A stretch of DNA of 64,000 bases, taken from assembly GCF_019399895.1 (NCBI RefSeq), contig NC_091879.1, positions 1,984,001 to 2,048,000 of the forward strand, written 5' to 3'. The DNA is from Cardiocondyla obscurior. Taxonomy: Eukaryota > Arthropoda > Insecta > Hymenoptera > Formicidae. Shown piece by piece: positions 35,501 through 47,850 of the stretch (position 1 is its first letter; every line of letters begins with the position of its first letter). Under the pieces are notes generated by a model. That model was not told the origin of the DNA and made no database searches. It saw nothing but the letters and a program-made list of their open reading frames with translations. The position numbers and the translations under genes are program-made.

Positions 35501-38500
35501 TTCAGAGGTTCTAAAGGAACTGCAGTTACGCGGCAGTTATTCTCAATTGCGCTCAAGGCGTAAATGTTGTACAGTGTGCCGCAAAACCTTCCCCGACGCG
35601 TGTTCTCGACCGGCGCGCGGCACTTTCAAGCGATTCCTTTCCGATCCTCCGGGCCCGCGATCGTCCGTGGCGTTCAAGGACGAAGTGTTGATTTGCATTC
35701 GCGCTTAAATCACCGCCGTCCGCGTATAAGTGAATGCATAAGTCAGCCGCGATGTTGCGCGCCTTTTTTATTTTTTTTGCAATTCAGACACTCGGATACG
35801 CGATCAAGTATTATCGATTAATGCGAGTACAACGAATACGGTAATGAATAATCTGATATAAATATAAAATATGAATAAGTAATGAACTCGCTTGAATAAT
35901 TCCGCAAGCGGAGGTTCTAGTTCGAACCTTGACCACAAAATTTATACTATACTACTTAAAGTTGCTAATTAAAGACCACAGGGAGAAGATACCGCGTCAA
36001 GTTTTTTTTTTTTTTTTTTTTTTTAACTAAAGGAGACGTTGATTCTCCAAATAAAGATCCGATCAATAATATTTAATAAAATTTTTTTATGACATTAAAA
36101 AATCTGACTTTAACTATATTTGCTATGAGAAATATAAAAAATTATAGTTGAGGCCACAAGTAGCTATATTTTTCTCTCGGTGAAACAGACTCTTGCGTTG
36201 GTTTATGCGACGCACGCACGTTATTTTGGCTTTCGTTTTTTTTTCTTTCTTTCTTTTTTTTTTTTATTCTACTGCATACACCGCATTTTCGCAATCGACG
36301 CTATCGCGAGCGAGAGTTCGAGATCGTCCTTCAGCTGCAGGAAGTCGGCGTGATTTTAATCGAAATCGTGATCACCGTACGGTGAACAATCTCTGATTTT
36401 CCGTTTAGGTGCCGATGTCCCGTCCGTCATACAAACACTCGTATTGCGAGCTTGAACGACGAGTAGACACGATAAAGAAAGAAACCGGACACGTTTAGAG
36501 ATACTTTAACAATATACGAAAGCGATATTAATTCATTACATCGTGACATTCGTGACACACATTTATCATGAATGAAAAAGTCGATAGAAATTTCCCGGTC
36601 CTTTATGCATTTATTCACCGACATACTTCGGCAATTAATTTTAAGTACCGATTACGGTAATTACTTGATGATCAATTTTTGGTAAATAATTAGTGAGTTA
36701 TTAATAAATCAAAACAGTTAATAAATTGAGATAAATAAAACTAAAGAAAAAAGAAAAAAAATTAATTTTTCGCTACAATTTCACACACGATAACATAAAG
36801 CTGCGTTACAGTGTTCCATAACGCAATTACATTTATGTTCTATCGCGATTAGTTTGGCTTCCACGAAAACGCCATGCGGCGACCTGGCCGGCCGCCAGGA
36901 GATTTCGATCTTCGCGAATCCGAGCGCCTTCCCAACGCGGAACAATCCTTATCGAGCTTCCGCTTGCCAAGGGGATCATGCAACTTTCCACGTCTATAAA
37001 ACTTTGCTCGCGTTACGCCTGCAAATGCGCGCAAACAAGCTCGTGGGGCTCTATGCTCGCGAGTGCATCGTAAAAGAGACGGGAGCGTTTCCAACATAAA
37101 TTATCACGTTAGAATAAAACCGCTGCCCGACGCTTTTTGTCATTTTATGTAACTCTTTAACGCGAGGCGCGATTTCGTAACCATAAAGGGAAACAGCCGT
37201 TTCGGATAATTCGTACGTTATCGCGCTCCTTTTGCAGGAACAAAACGTCACGATACGCAGCGCGAGAAAATATCATACCTTCGAAAATCGCGTTTATCGC
37301 CGATTCGTACGCGGCAACAACTTTTTACGAATGTCGAAGCCCGTGCTACTCTTGTACGAACCGCTGCGGGAACATTTAGCCACGTAACCGGTCGGAATTA
37401 TATAAATATTATATCGATGTGTGATATTAATATAGCGACCGATTGTAAACGCCCGTGTTTTTGCAGCTTCGCCGGGTTTTACGCCGGTGTGATTACGCAC
37501 GTTTGTCGTTCCACGAATCGCGAGATCCCGCGAGCTCTCGCTTCCCGCGGACGGCTATCGGTGGGCTCATTAATCATTATCGTCGTGCGTTGCACGGTAC
37601 CGTTATCGTTTCGTTCGCGCGAAATTGCAGAAACAACGCGACGCGTGCACGTCTGGCCGAGACATCGTGGCGAAGTTGCTGGAGACCCGGCGACGATTTC
37701 CCTCTCGTTGACCCAGATACATCGAGCCAGATCGCCCGCCGAGAAGGCGAGGAGCCGGGGATCCGATCGCGAGGCGATCGGTGATATTATGCTCGGCCAC
37801 GCGCGAGCCGCCCTCAATGAGATTCAGCGTGAACAAGTCGCGTGGGTGACGACGGGGATCGTTTGTCGGGCATGCTGAGAGAAATATAGCGAACTCTTGC
37901 CCTTAGCTATAACTTTATGATATTTCCACCCACAAATGAAGTTGAATCAACTACATTTAGAAATATCGTGAAATTAAATATTATACAATGGGTACAAATT
38001 AAATAATGAGGCCAACGGTAACTATATTTTCTCCCATCGGTGTAAAGTCGGTGCATAGACGTTCAGATAGATACGCAAAAGAAGTAGAAGAGTGGCCGGG
38101 ATTGTGTTCCATTTGGGAGTTAATAAAGGCGCCGTGTCAAAATCCGCGGGTCTCGCGCCAGCGGGTCGATATGATCTCAACAATAAGCGTGATTACCATG
38201 GCGCACGCATCTCGCAACACTCGCCGGGGATCGCGATCGCGTGCATAATGCGCGCCCCGTAATCAACGACGCAAAGCCGCAATACCGAACGAAACCTCGA
38301 TTGCCGCGTAAGCACAGAAGACGCCGCTTTTGCGCTAACAACGGCCGCCTAATGCTACCTTTCCCGAGGCTGTCGGCGGTATTATCGCCCGCCATATCAC
38401 CGTGTGTACATTGTCCGCATTTAATTTTGTGATTTATACGGCCGCTCGCCTTCTAACAACTGTGCTTTAGGCGCGCTTTGTTTTTTTTTAATTTTTTTTT

Positions 38501-40857
38501 TTGCTGGGAGCCGCACGATACGCGACACAGTTTCTTGAAAAGGACAAGCGTTAGCAAATTTCTAACAATGTAAAGATAATTGAGATAATTAGAAGCCTTC
38601 ACATTTGGATTATAAACGGAATTGTGTGATTTCTAGAGAAATACTTTTTTTTTCTTTTTACGCAAATAATAAAATATTATGTATTAAAAATTGAGAAATT
38701 TACAAGGTTGAAACATTTCGAAACGGACTCGAGTCCAATTTAGAATCGTAATTTTTTATCACAATTATCCATTATTATGTTCTTTAATGAATTCAATGAA
38801 TTCAAGCCGCGCGGTCATATTTACCTTATTATTGAGGATTATTTGGAAGGCATTCACAAGAGTAACGTTGTAAAGGCACACAATTATAAATGTCGAAATC
38901 GTCCTAGAGATTTCATGCTCCATATTCTAAATATAGTTACGTGAGGAGTACGTACGTAATGGACGTGATTGAGCAAACGAATAAATGCGAAGTTCAACTA
39001 GGTGCTCCAATAGCGACGATAAAATTAAATTGCGAACAATCTAGTTTGACATAAATAAATCGCTCTTTAAAAAAAAATCTATCATTAAAAATAGTTTTTT
39101 ATTTTAGTGTTTTACAACTGACGAGTATATTTCGATTCTAAGCGTGTAAATTTAAAACTCACCAATTAATTCAGCGAAATGACGGAAAAAAAAAACTTAC
39201 GATGTCAACGTTGCTTAACACGAGCATGTTATAAAAATTTTTTGAATACCAGACTTAGTATTTTATCTGTTTTTAAATTTCTCGCGATGGTCGGCGAAAT
39301 AACAAGCCTACAAACAGGACACGGCGATCTTTCTCCTTTCAGGAAGTCTTGGTTCCTCGTGTCGCGAATCCCGTGTGCGTTAACTTCGCGTAGAAAAGAG
39401 AGGAAAAAAAAAAAAAAACGAAAGAATTCTAACCTTGAATCTTAAGAAGATTCGTAGACAAAATGTCAAGACCTAGAACGAGGCGTCGATCGAATTTACG
39501 ACCTCGCTTTGCCGTGAAATTCCGCGGATTCTTGACATTTCGAGATGGCGATCCGGCTACACAACCCTCGGACCAGGCCGACTCAAGAACGTCTCGTTTT
39601 CGGGACTGGAGCATAATTAGCGAATTTTCGAAAGCGATACGAGCGACTAAAGATAATCGCAGTCGTATATAGGCTCGAAAATGTACCGAATTTCCAATTT
39701 ACTCAGCAACGTTTTTAACGCAACTGTGACCTCAAAATTCAAAGGCCGAGGAGTTGACCGCGTTGAACTTTGTAAGAATAATTAAATAAGAATCCAGATT
39801 TAGTCGCGTTTACGTAATTCAGAAGTTTATTAAGATTGTAAATTTAAATGGCACTCTTGATACTGCGAGCCGCAGCCTTATCTTTTAAAAAATATGACAA
39901 TTTTTTAAGCGTTCTCCAAAAGAGAGAGAAAAAAAAAAACCCTGCGCAGTTAAAGCGACGGGCAATGATGAAGTAGTACATATCATTGCGCGGTTTCCTT
40001 CGTCCTGCTTCCTTTCTCTCCGCGTTGTGTCACTCTCCGTGATCTACATTTTTTTTATCCGACCTAGATTACACAACGCGCTTTTTCAATTTAGCGTTAT
40101 TCAGTTAATCTTTCGTCCCTTGGCGACGTGCCCGAGTGGGCTTTAACGCCTAGCGTTCCTCAAATATCATTATCCCGAATGCGCGTCGTGCAAATTGAAA
40201 AATTCCCCGTGTCGACATCTTTTTTCAATTATACATAATTAACGTCCGTCGGCGTCAAACAAGTTACTGAGTTACGTATTTATCTGTGCGTTTTACGAGG
40301 CTTTAATGCGGCGTTTAACCGGCACTTGTATATTTTTCTGCCCGCGCGGTGCGTCCTGCGCTCTCGCGTCGCGGCTACCTGCCGCGGACATCGAAACGGC
40401 CCGAAGTAGGCGGCGTGGCTTTTTCAATCGTAAAAAAATATGACGTTATACGCAAGCGACGTGAGAAACGTGTCGTTTTCTCCGCATCTCGGGAGTTTCC
40501 GTTTCACGCTGTGAGAACAATATAGGCGCCTTTTAGCTTCAATTATAATTTTACGATATTTCCAACTACAAATGTAGAATTTACTTCGTTATTAAATTAA
40601 TTGAGGTCACGATTAACGAAGTTTTTCTTACACCGCTTGGTACGAAGGAAAGCCAGTGGCTTTCCGATTTGACGTCTAAATTAATAATTTAATTGATTTT
40701 GTAAAAAGCTTACCCCAAAATTCGGCCGGCCTCGGGCTTTCTGTAGAAGTCGCATCTGTGCAGCGGCCTCCTCGGATTGTCGACCCCGAATCTCTGTCCC
40801 GCGGCTTGACATAACGTGCGATATAGTTGAAACTGTAGGACCCCGGCCACGAAATTC
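29509..40857 (-). CDS. Ance-3: ACE-like M2 peptidase family protein, C-terminal exons (partial)
   Basis: Three exons join in phase: 40857-40714, 32531-32365 and 29657-29509 (stop TGA). They encode the C-terminal part of a peptidase family M2 (angiotensin-converting enzyme) domain. NFVAGVLQFQLYRTLCQAAG and PLHRCDFYRKPEAGRILG match the ACE segment around FQFHEALCQAAG...PLHKCDIY. GSSIPWQETLREATGEFRLD and ALREYFRPLEDWLRTENLRT match GSS.PW...L....G...M....L.EYF.PL..WL..EN. The end has a short linker and a hydrophobic tail (TAPWVAIGTTMILWIVSTLY), suggesting membrane or GPI attachment. The introns are 8.2 and 2.7 kb. Synteny with nim and vajk genes points to Ance-3. The HExxH zinc-site exon and everything before it are absent, so whether the enzyme is catalytically active cannot be told here. 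The exon at 40857 needs a preceding exon that I could not find in the window. Confidence 0.85.
31512..31646. repeat. Palindromic MITE-like element, copy E
   Basis: It lies in the last Ance-3 intron. The left arm is ctataaatttacgatatttt and the right arm is aaatatcccgaaattatacc followed by cgggtccagaagtaagtg. The end reads ctctca. Confidence 0.6.
32532..40713. other. Ance-3: Large Ance-3 intron
   Basis: The intron holds poly-A at about 33472-33495, poly-T at about 36003-36024, one full MITE-like copy (37875-38042) and single arms near 36095-36182 and 40530-40625. A minus-strand frame of 193 codons at 34471-35052 is low-complexity and has no family signature. I see no further coding exon. Confidence 0.55.
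37875..38042. repeat. Palindromic MITE-like element, copy F
   Basis: It begins ctgagagaaatatagcgaac and its left arm continues agctataactttatgatatt. The right end is gaggccaacggtaactatat followed by tttctcccatcggtg. The inner right arm is interrupted by an extra AT segment. Confidence 0.65.
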
Positions 40858-43800
40858 CTATAAAATATGAGAGAAAGCTAATTATAGCTTATATCATACA
40901 CTTCTCGCGCGTATCTCGGCATACTTAATGAAGCGTTGAATCAGCCTCGCTCGGGTAGAATTATCGCGGCGTGGGTTCGATCACGAGAAGCATAAAGTAT
41001 TCGGTAATGCGAAACGCTGACAGTCATACGATATCAACGAGACTCCCTGTCGCACTCATTTAATTAACTGATTTTGTATCGCATATTAATCGAGAGATAT
41101 CGCGTCTCGAAAAATACTACAGTAGCAGGAATGACAGACGAAAGTTTGTGCAAGACAAAAATTGGATATAAATCTTGATAACAGTTATAAATAAAGTAAC
41201 ACATTTAAATATAATTTTTTTTTCTAACATACTACTAAAAAAATTGTTCAGCGATACATCAGACATTAAAAAAAAAATATGTTAAGGGTATTAAAAAAAA
41301 AAAAATAAAAAATAAAAAATTAATGATTTAAAGAAAGAAAAAAAAAAGTGTTTTGGGTTAATGTAACTCAGTGCTGCATTCGTGAGCTGAATGTACATGT
41401 TACATTTACCGTTTGTTAAGCCCAAAGTGGGGAGTGGTGTCGAGCGACCCGATTACTTATTCATGACCGATCTAGATTCGAGTCGAAACAGTTCTAAAAA
41501 TAGTCAAATGCGCTGGTCACGTTTCGGGCCGGCAATTTTCGTGGGCCTTGAAGAGACCCTCAAGGCCAGTGTCGGTGAGGTCGCCGGGGTTACGGAGATA
41601 CTTCCGGCGGTTTCTATGGCTCTAGTAGTAACACGACGACGGGGAGTCTCGTCTTCATTCGCGCGGCCCGGTATTGCCCGTCAGGTTGATTGTCGAGAAA
41701 GAGAGAGAGAAACGTTCGGTAATAAACCGGCGAGCACGCTGTCGTTTCACCGAGAGCCTCTTCATCGGCAACGACCTTTACGTAATATTATTCAGGCGAT
41801 CCACCTGGGGGACCGGGGCACGGAATTACGGTCGTTACGCCGGCACTTCCACTTTCCACAACTGTGGGTTCTCTCTTTCTCTTCTAGCTCACGTAGTATA
41901 ATTCAACATTTGTATTTATACACGGAGAAAAGTTAATATTGACAAGGGTTTTTTTTTTTAGTGTCGCAGTAGTTGTAAACCATCAAGGAGTTAGAAGATT
42001 AAATTAATATGCCGTTATTTAATTTATCCGTGCTAGTTGTTGTCTGGTGTAAGCATTTAATTATCGACATCAGAAATTTAGTTGCGGCCAGAAGCAACTG
42101 TATTTTCTCTCTCAGGGACTCTCTGTTTCGAACGTAAACTCTTCGAGAGACCGATTATCGCGAGTTAAAACAAGACGCGGCGGGATAATCCGGTCGCGCG
42201 ACGGGATTATAAAATTCCGCATAAATTTCGTCGCGGATTACGAAACTCGTTGCGAGAAGGTGGCCACCTGATTTCGCAGTCGCGGCTTGCCTTTACTCAC
42301 GTCAAGCTTCATCGATTGACCTTTCCTACCTGCCTACACTTCACGGGTGGGCGGGTGCATCCAAATGATGTCGCGGGAGTAAGTGATCGGTATTCAAGAA
42401 GAAAAAAACCGTCTCGCGAAGAAATGCGATTGAAATGTGTTACGCGGCGGAGTTGTGCAGTCGAAACCTTCGCCCTGAATGGCCAGCCAGGTAGTTTCAA
42501 TCGTGTCCGATCTTTTTCACAAGAAAACGGTAAAACCACCGAAACTGGAACCGCGAAGCGTTTCTTGTTAATTATATATAATTAATAGTTGAAAAGACGA
42601 GATAAAAATACGGTTGTAACAAAGTCGAACAAAAAAAGATACAACGAGAATTCGGTAATACCGCGTAAATCCTGTCATCGACACGCGCGGAATCGAAATT
42701 AATCCTTTGTGAAATAAATGCATCTCAAATTGAAGCCCCACTGCCCGCCGGCTTGACTTTCTCTCATTTCGCAGCTGAAATTCCATTTCAATTTCCCCTT
42801 TCTACCTTGTCTAATTTCGAGAGAATCGGTCCCCGCCGCATTATGAAACCGCTTTCGAGAGCTTTTGCCTCTGACTGTTCATTGTTACATGACGAAGCAA
42901 GGCGCGCGAAATTGTATCTCTCGAAACGGGAAAAGGGATCTCTTTTCCTCTTCCTTCATTCCGCGTTGCGGAACGCACGTCGCTTTCGCCCCATGAAAAG
43001 AAAAAAATAAATAATAAAAAAATAAAAAAACCCAGAAGGAAAAAAAGGGAGACTTGTACCCTGTGCGCCGTGGTATCATTTGCTGGGTGGAGCTGATATA
43101 ACGCCGCTTTGTCGCGTAAGGTGATCACGATCTCGTGGATAATGCGCCGGTAAACATCGACATACTTGGCCGCACGCGGAGGAGGAGGAAAACGGAACTT
43201 AGTCGGGGCCGAGCGAGATCGTGCCGCGTGTCTCACGAAAGGGAGCGACGGGGTGCACCCACGAGATCGGCGTGAGATAAAGCGATCTGACGCGCTCCGC
43301 GTGGCGTTTGCATCTCGCGAGTGCGCGTGGAAAAAAAATGCATACCGCCTTCGAGTGAATACCGTCTTACAGGACGAAACGGATGTTTAAGTAAATATTA
43401 AAATTGACAAATAAAATTAATTAAAATTTTTATCACACCATTATTATATTTATTAAAATTATTATATTATATTTAATTTAAAGGTTAATCGTCAAGTTAT
43501 TCTGGATCACCGTGATCCGATATTTCGTTCGAAGGCAAAAGTGCGAGGACATAATTTTTGTCGAGGAAGACCATTACTTAAAAGAAAGAAAGTAAATGAA
43601 GTAACTGCTCTTCTCGACAGTGGAGTGATATTTCCCTCTGCGTGCACGCGCACTATTACGTGGCGCCGTTACGAGGCGTCGGGGCACCGCTTACGAGGCC
43701 CCGAGGTGCGGACGAAAACGGAACGGCAATGGCGAAAGGGAGAGGATGGATGACGATGTCGGTCCGCGCGCGATTCGCGTGACCGTTGCAGCCGATCGCC

Positions 43801-45590
43801 ACGAAAAATGACGTATCGAACGGCATGTAGCTGAAACGTGCGTTACGTTGCGTCACTGCGGCCAGTTCGCGGAGAGGTGTGGGGAAGAATTGGAAAACGA
43901 AAGGAATTTCTGTGTCACTCGAAAAAAAAAAAAAAAAAAATAATAAAAGAACATTGCTCTTAGTCACTCGTTGAACTGAATGCAAATTGTCGAGCTAAAA
44001 TAAATGGAGTACCCTTTTTTTTATATATTATTTTTAACACACAAATGGCATTGAATCAATTATTCACTACTTCGAGATTTAAATAATTTAAGGACCATGT
44101 TGCATAAATTTGATATCGCGACTGAAATGATAGAAGAATATCTGCGGGTTCGATCGGGCAGCCGTTCGGAAGCGGCGGCGTGGAAAGTGGGAAATTTACA
44201 ATGTCGAAGATATACGGCGGAGACCAGACGTAACGCCGGAATGTGAATTATGTATTCTCGCAGGGGAACACGGAATTGTAGGAAAAGGATGGGAAATTAG
44301 TGTAATTTGCTGACAGAGAAACTGGGTTGGCATATGTCAATGTCCTACGTATAACGCGCGTGTGTATGTGTATCGCGGATAGGTAATTTCTCGCGCAAAA
44401 AGAGGCGCACGAGGAGTGTCGAAAGAGGGATTATATTAACGAAGCTTACTGAGAACATACGATTTTCTCATGTTCGACCAGACAATAGGTCGCGTATAGT
44501 TCGCGGCAACTCCGACGTTTCGCAAAGCGCGCAATCGAAGATTGCGCGTTTCGACGATTGCGATTCGATACCCCCCCGGAAGGGCTCCGCCGATTTCCGT
44601 TCTAGTCGCGGGGTACCGAGAACTGCTACGTTGTCGGAAAAGTTATAATTTTTATAATAATAATAAAGAGAAAAATAATAAAATATTATAATAAAATATT
44701 AATAATAAAATAATAATAATGAATAAAAAAATCAAATTTCTTCCGAGCTTAACTTACACTTTTCAGTCATATTCATCATAAAAAATATAAAATAATAATC
44801 GAGTCTAAAAGTAAATATATTTTTATTTCAATGTGATAAAAATTTAACGGCAGACTTCAACGCGTTCCTTCTCAAATCGTGCGTTTCGAGGCGGAGGTAA
44901 CCCTAATATAGAGAATCAATAAAACGCCAAATATCGACAGAACTTGATTTCCAACTTTTTTTTTATATTCAACTGGTATCGACGTAAATTTCTCCCTCAC
45001 GCGTAAGAGATGTCAACGCCGATTGACAGCTGCGCTGACGCGTGTCGCGTTCCCGCACGATGTATCCATATCGGCCCGACAGATTTATTGACGAACAGAA
45101 CGCGATTAAACTTTGGGCGCCTCGTTACGTGCGAAGAGGTGACTTTTCACGTGCCGCGTTAACTTGTACGCTCGTCTAAACTGGGAAGGCACGCGGACAT
45201 GGTCCTGCTGGCAGCTTCCGACACCGTGGGGCAGTCCGCGACGGTAACGATCGGCACGCTCGCCCAGAGAAAGTATCGTATAAAACCAAAGCTTGAAGGT
45301 ACTTGCGAAGATATGCGACGAGAGAAAAAAAAAAGAGAAAAAAAAAAAGGAAGCCAGGCGAGTACTCGAAAGAGGAAGAGAATGAAACCTGTTCGTGGAA
45401 GAAGGAGAGAAGCGTTTCTTCGCGGCTGTTCGCAGGGCGGGGGAGGGGGGTGGTGTCCGTCCCAGGGGGGAGTGGTGGCTCGAGACGGTGGGACCGTCGT
45501 CGTCGTAGCTGAACAAAGAGGCGTAACGTGGGGGTACGCGACTTGGGGCCCCGTCGGGCCCCCGGGTGGCGAAGGCGAAAGTGTGCCGCG
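40858..45590. other. Region between the Ance-3 exon and the first vajk gene
   Basis: If Ance-3 extends to the right, this is intronic. It contains a copy of the second repeat family (41917-42115) and a MITE-like arm at 44755-44835. A 181-codon plus-strand frame at 41391-41936 lacks family support. Poly-A runs lie near 41295, 43920 and 45327-45350. A G-run cluster lies at 45435-45470. I examined the minus strand for the missing upstream ACE exon (YxRY, HExxH) and did not find one. Confidence 0.45.
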
Positions 45591-45598
45591 TATATAAG
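45591..45598 (+). promoter_or_regulatory. TATA box of first vajk gene
   Basis: TATATAAG is followed about 25 bases later by an initiator-like tcag at 45617-45620. The ATG is at 45667. Confidence 0.75.
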
Positions 45599-45666
45599 GC
45601 CAGGAATCGACGGCAATCAGCATCCAGTTCACTCCTGGACGCACCCGGAACGTCGCGAAAGCAAAA

Positions 45667-47474
45667 ATGAGAATCCTGGTACGTCCATCGCCGACTTTGC
45701 GGTCGCCGCGTCGGGGATACTCTTCGGGGAGACACGCGTCCGAGAAGTGTAGCAAAGAGACTCGGGGGGAAAATAACGGGCGGAACAGTGACCGGGAGGA
45801 ATCTTCAACGCGAAGGGGAGGGGAGAGGGGGGGTGTGAATCTCTCGGGGAGTCCGTGAGCAAGTTTCTTAAAGAGTGCTCTCCTTCCGTTTTCAAACGGA
45901 CCTTGCGATTCACCGCACGTTAGTAATCTTGGGCCGCGCGATTCTCGGAGAGTTTCACTTTGCCGCGAAGTGAACGAGTCATTTTAGTTTCCCGCGGCGT
46001 TTCAATTTCATTTAGCTTTTATCCCGAGAAAACGTCCGCTGCATCGTGCGGTGATGTACTGCGGATTTAATTCGAGACGAGAAACGATCCTTCATTTTCA
46101 TACATTTTTTTCTATTATTTAAAATTTATTTTCTTATTAAACTTTTACATTCCGCGAAGACCTCGACGACATGTGCATTACTGCATACGTTATTAGTAGA
46201 AAAGTTTACCTCGCGGATGCAGTTCCCCGACGTGCGTCACTCGGTCGATCCCGGATGATAAATCGCAACATTGACATTATTTCGCATCGAGCGTGAAAGT
46301 AGAGACGGCATTGGATTTTTTTTTTTTTTATATTATTTTTCAGGTCTACGTGGCAGTTGCCGCCCTCGCGGTTGCATCTGTGCTGTCGGAGGAGACCGCG
46401 AAAGCCGAAAAGTCGGTGGAGAAGTCGGAGAAGAAGCAAGAGAAGCGCGGCTTGCTTGGTCTCGGCTACGGTTACGGTTATGACGGCGGATACGACATTG
46501 GCTCCGGCGGACACATCGGCCTCGATATCGGGGGTGGATATGGCGGATACGGAGGATACAGCGGAGGATACAGCGGAGGATACATCGGCGGAGGATACGA
46601 TGGCGGTCACGACCACCACCACGTAAAGACCGTGACCGTCGTGAAGAACGTTGCCGTGCCCTACCCCGTGGAGAAGCACGTGCCCTACCCAGTAGAGAAG
46701 CCCGTCCCGGTGCCCGTCAAAGTGCCCGTGCCGCAGCCGTACCCGGTCGAGAAGCACGTACCCTACCCCGTCAAAGTTCTCGTGAAGGTGCCCGTGCACG
46801 TGCCGGCGCCGTATCCGGTAGAGAAGAAGGTCCCATACCCGGTTCACGTTCCAGTCGACCGTCCAGTTCCAGTCAAGGTCTACGTGCCGCAGCCCTATCC
46901 CGTTGAGAAACACATTCACGTACCAGTAAAAGTACCAGTGCCGCAGCCGTACCCCGTCGAGAAGCCAGTCCCGGTGCCCGTCAGGGTCCCAGTCCACGTG
47001 CCTGCTCCGTATCCGGTCGAGAAGCCAGTGCCCTACCCCGTCAAAGTCCTAGTTGACCGTCCCGTCCACGTGCCCGTACCCAAGCCGTACCCCGTGCACA
47101 TCGAGAAGCCCGTGCCCTACCCGGTCGAAAAGCCGGTGCCCTACCCCGTGAGAGTACCCGTTGACAGGCCGTATCCGGTCCCCGTTGAGAAGCCTGTGCC
47201 AGTCGCCGTGAAAGTACCAGTACCGCACCCGTACCCGGTGGAGAAGCCAGTACCCTACCCGGTGGAGAGGCCCGTGCCGGTGGCGGTTAAGATCCCGGTC
47301 GACAGGCCGTATCCCGTTCACGTCGAGAAACCAGTGCCCTACCCGGTGGAAAAGCCCGTGCCCTACCCGGTGAAGGTGCCGGTAGCCGTGCCAGTCCATC
47401 ACGAGCATCACGATCACGGAGGCTACTACCAAGGTGGATACGAGGGCGGTGACTACGGTTACGGTCATCACTAA
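45667..47474 (+). CDS. vajk: Vajk-type cuticular protein with PYPVEK repeats (gene 1)
   Basis: Exon 1 codes only MRIL (45667-45678, donor gtacgt). Exon 2 is 46344-47474 (acceptor ttttcag). Together they encode 380 residues. The signal peptide is MRILVYVAVAALAVASVLS. A Lys/Glu-rich spacer ends in KR before GLLGLGYGYG, a plausible dibasic cleavage site. A Gly/Tyr-rich section (about 45-95) leads to KTVTVVKNVAVPYPVEK and then about 250 residues of PYPVEKPVPYPVKVPV-type repeats. The tail is His/Gly/Tyr-rich (HHEHHDHGGYYQGGYEGG). Vajk proteins are secreted cuticle components encoded inside the insect Nimrod cluster. Valine-proline repeats with regularly spaced Tyr and Lys suit an extended, cross-linkable structural protein. 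A long antisense frame here is a codon-usage artefact. The exact vajk orthologue number cannot be assigned by eye. Confidence 0.88.
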
Positions 47475-47844
47475 ATGCCGCTACCTCTCGGCTGGGCCGG
47501 TCCGCCGTCGTCGCGCTGAATACTCGCGACGACGGCGGATCGCCGCGAGGATCTTGTCTTAGGATTACGAAGGTCACCGATCCGAAAAGCGTTTGCCGTG
47601 CGGCGCAGCGATATCCGCCACTTTGTACCTGGACCGGGGACGATCCCCGGTGGACGATCGCGCATCGGGCGACCGTACCTTCGAGCCCGATCGCAACGAG
47701 AACGCGACACGGCGACGTGTGCCAGTTAGGAAGAACGAATGACCAGTAGGGGTGTACTCGTCTTTAGCGATCTTCGCTCGAGGGCAACTCGCTTGTCTTA
47801 CTTTTGTACCGATATTAGCAAAGTATATGTATTTTTGTACGGAA

Positions 47845-47850
47845 AATAAA
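47845..47850 (+). promoter_or_regulatory. Polyadenylation signal of vajk gene 1
   Basis: AATAAA lies 371 bases after the stop, with a second one overlapping downstream. Confidence 0.6.

Noticed and set aside
40118..40160. tRNA-Ser-like stretch (ggcgacgtgcccgagtgggc)
   Set aside because: It resembles the 5' and D-arm of tRNA-Ser, but no anticodon stem or T-arm (ggttcgaatcc) follows. At best it is a fragment.
43070..43236. Minus-strand frame KYVDVYRRIIHEIVITLRDK as the missing Ance-3 exon
   Set aside because: It does not match the ACE region expected just before NFVAGVLQF, and its donor (gtacaa) is poor.
45106..45755. Overlapping minus-strand frames of 146-209 codons
   Set aside because: They lie over the GC-rich vajk 1 promoter and first intron, are Pro/Arg/Ser-rich and match nothing known.
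46206..46997. 263-codon minus-strand frame across vajk gene 1
   Set aside because: It is the mirror of the repetitive Pro/Val/Tyr/Lys codons, giving His/Asp/Arg/Leu-rich nonsense. The plus-strand model has a signal peptide, splice sites and a TATA box.
47049..47471. 140-codon minus-strand frame across the end of vajk gene 1
   Set aside because: The same antisense artefact of the repeat codons. Similar shadows occur at 55190-55489 and 55592-55897.
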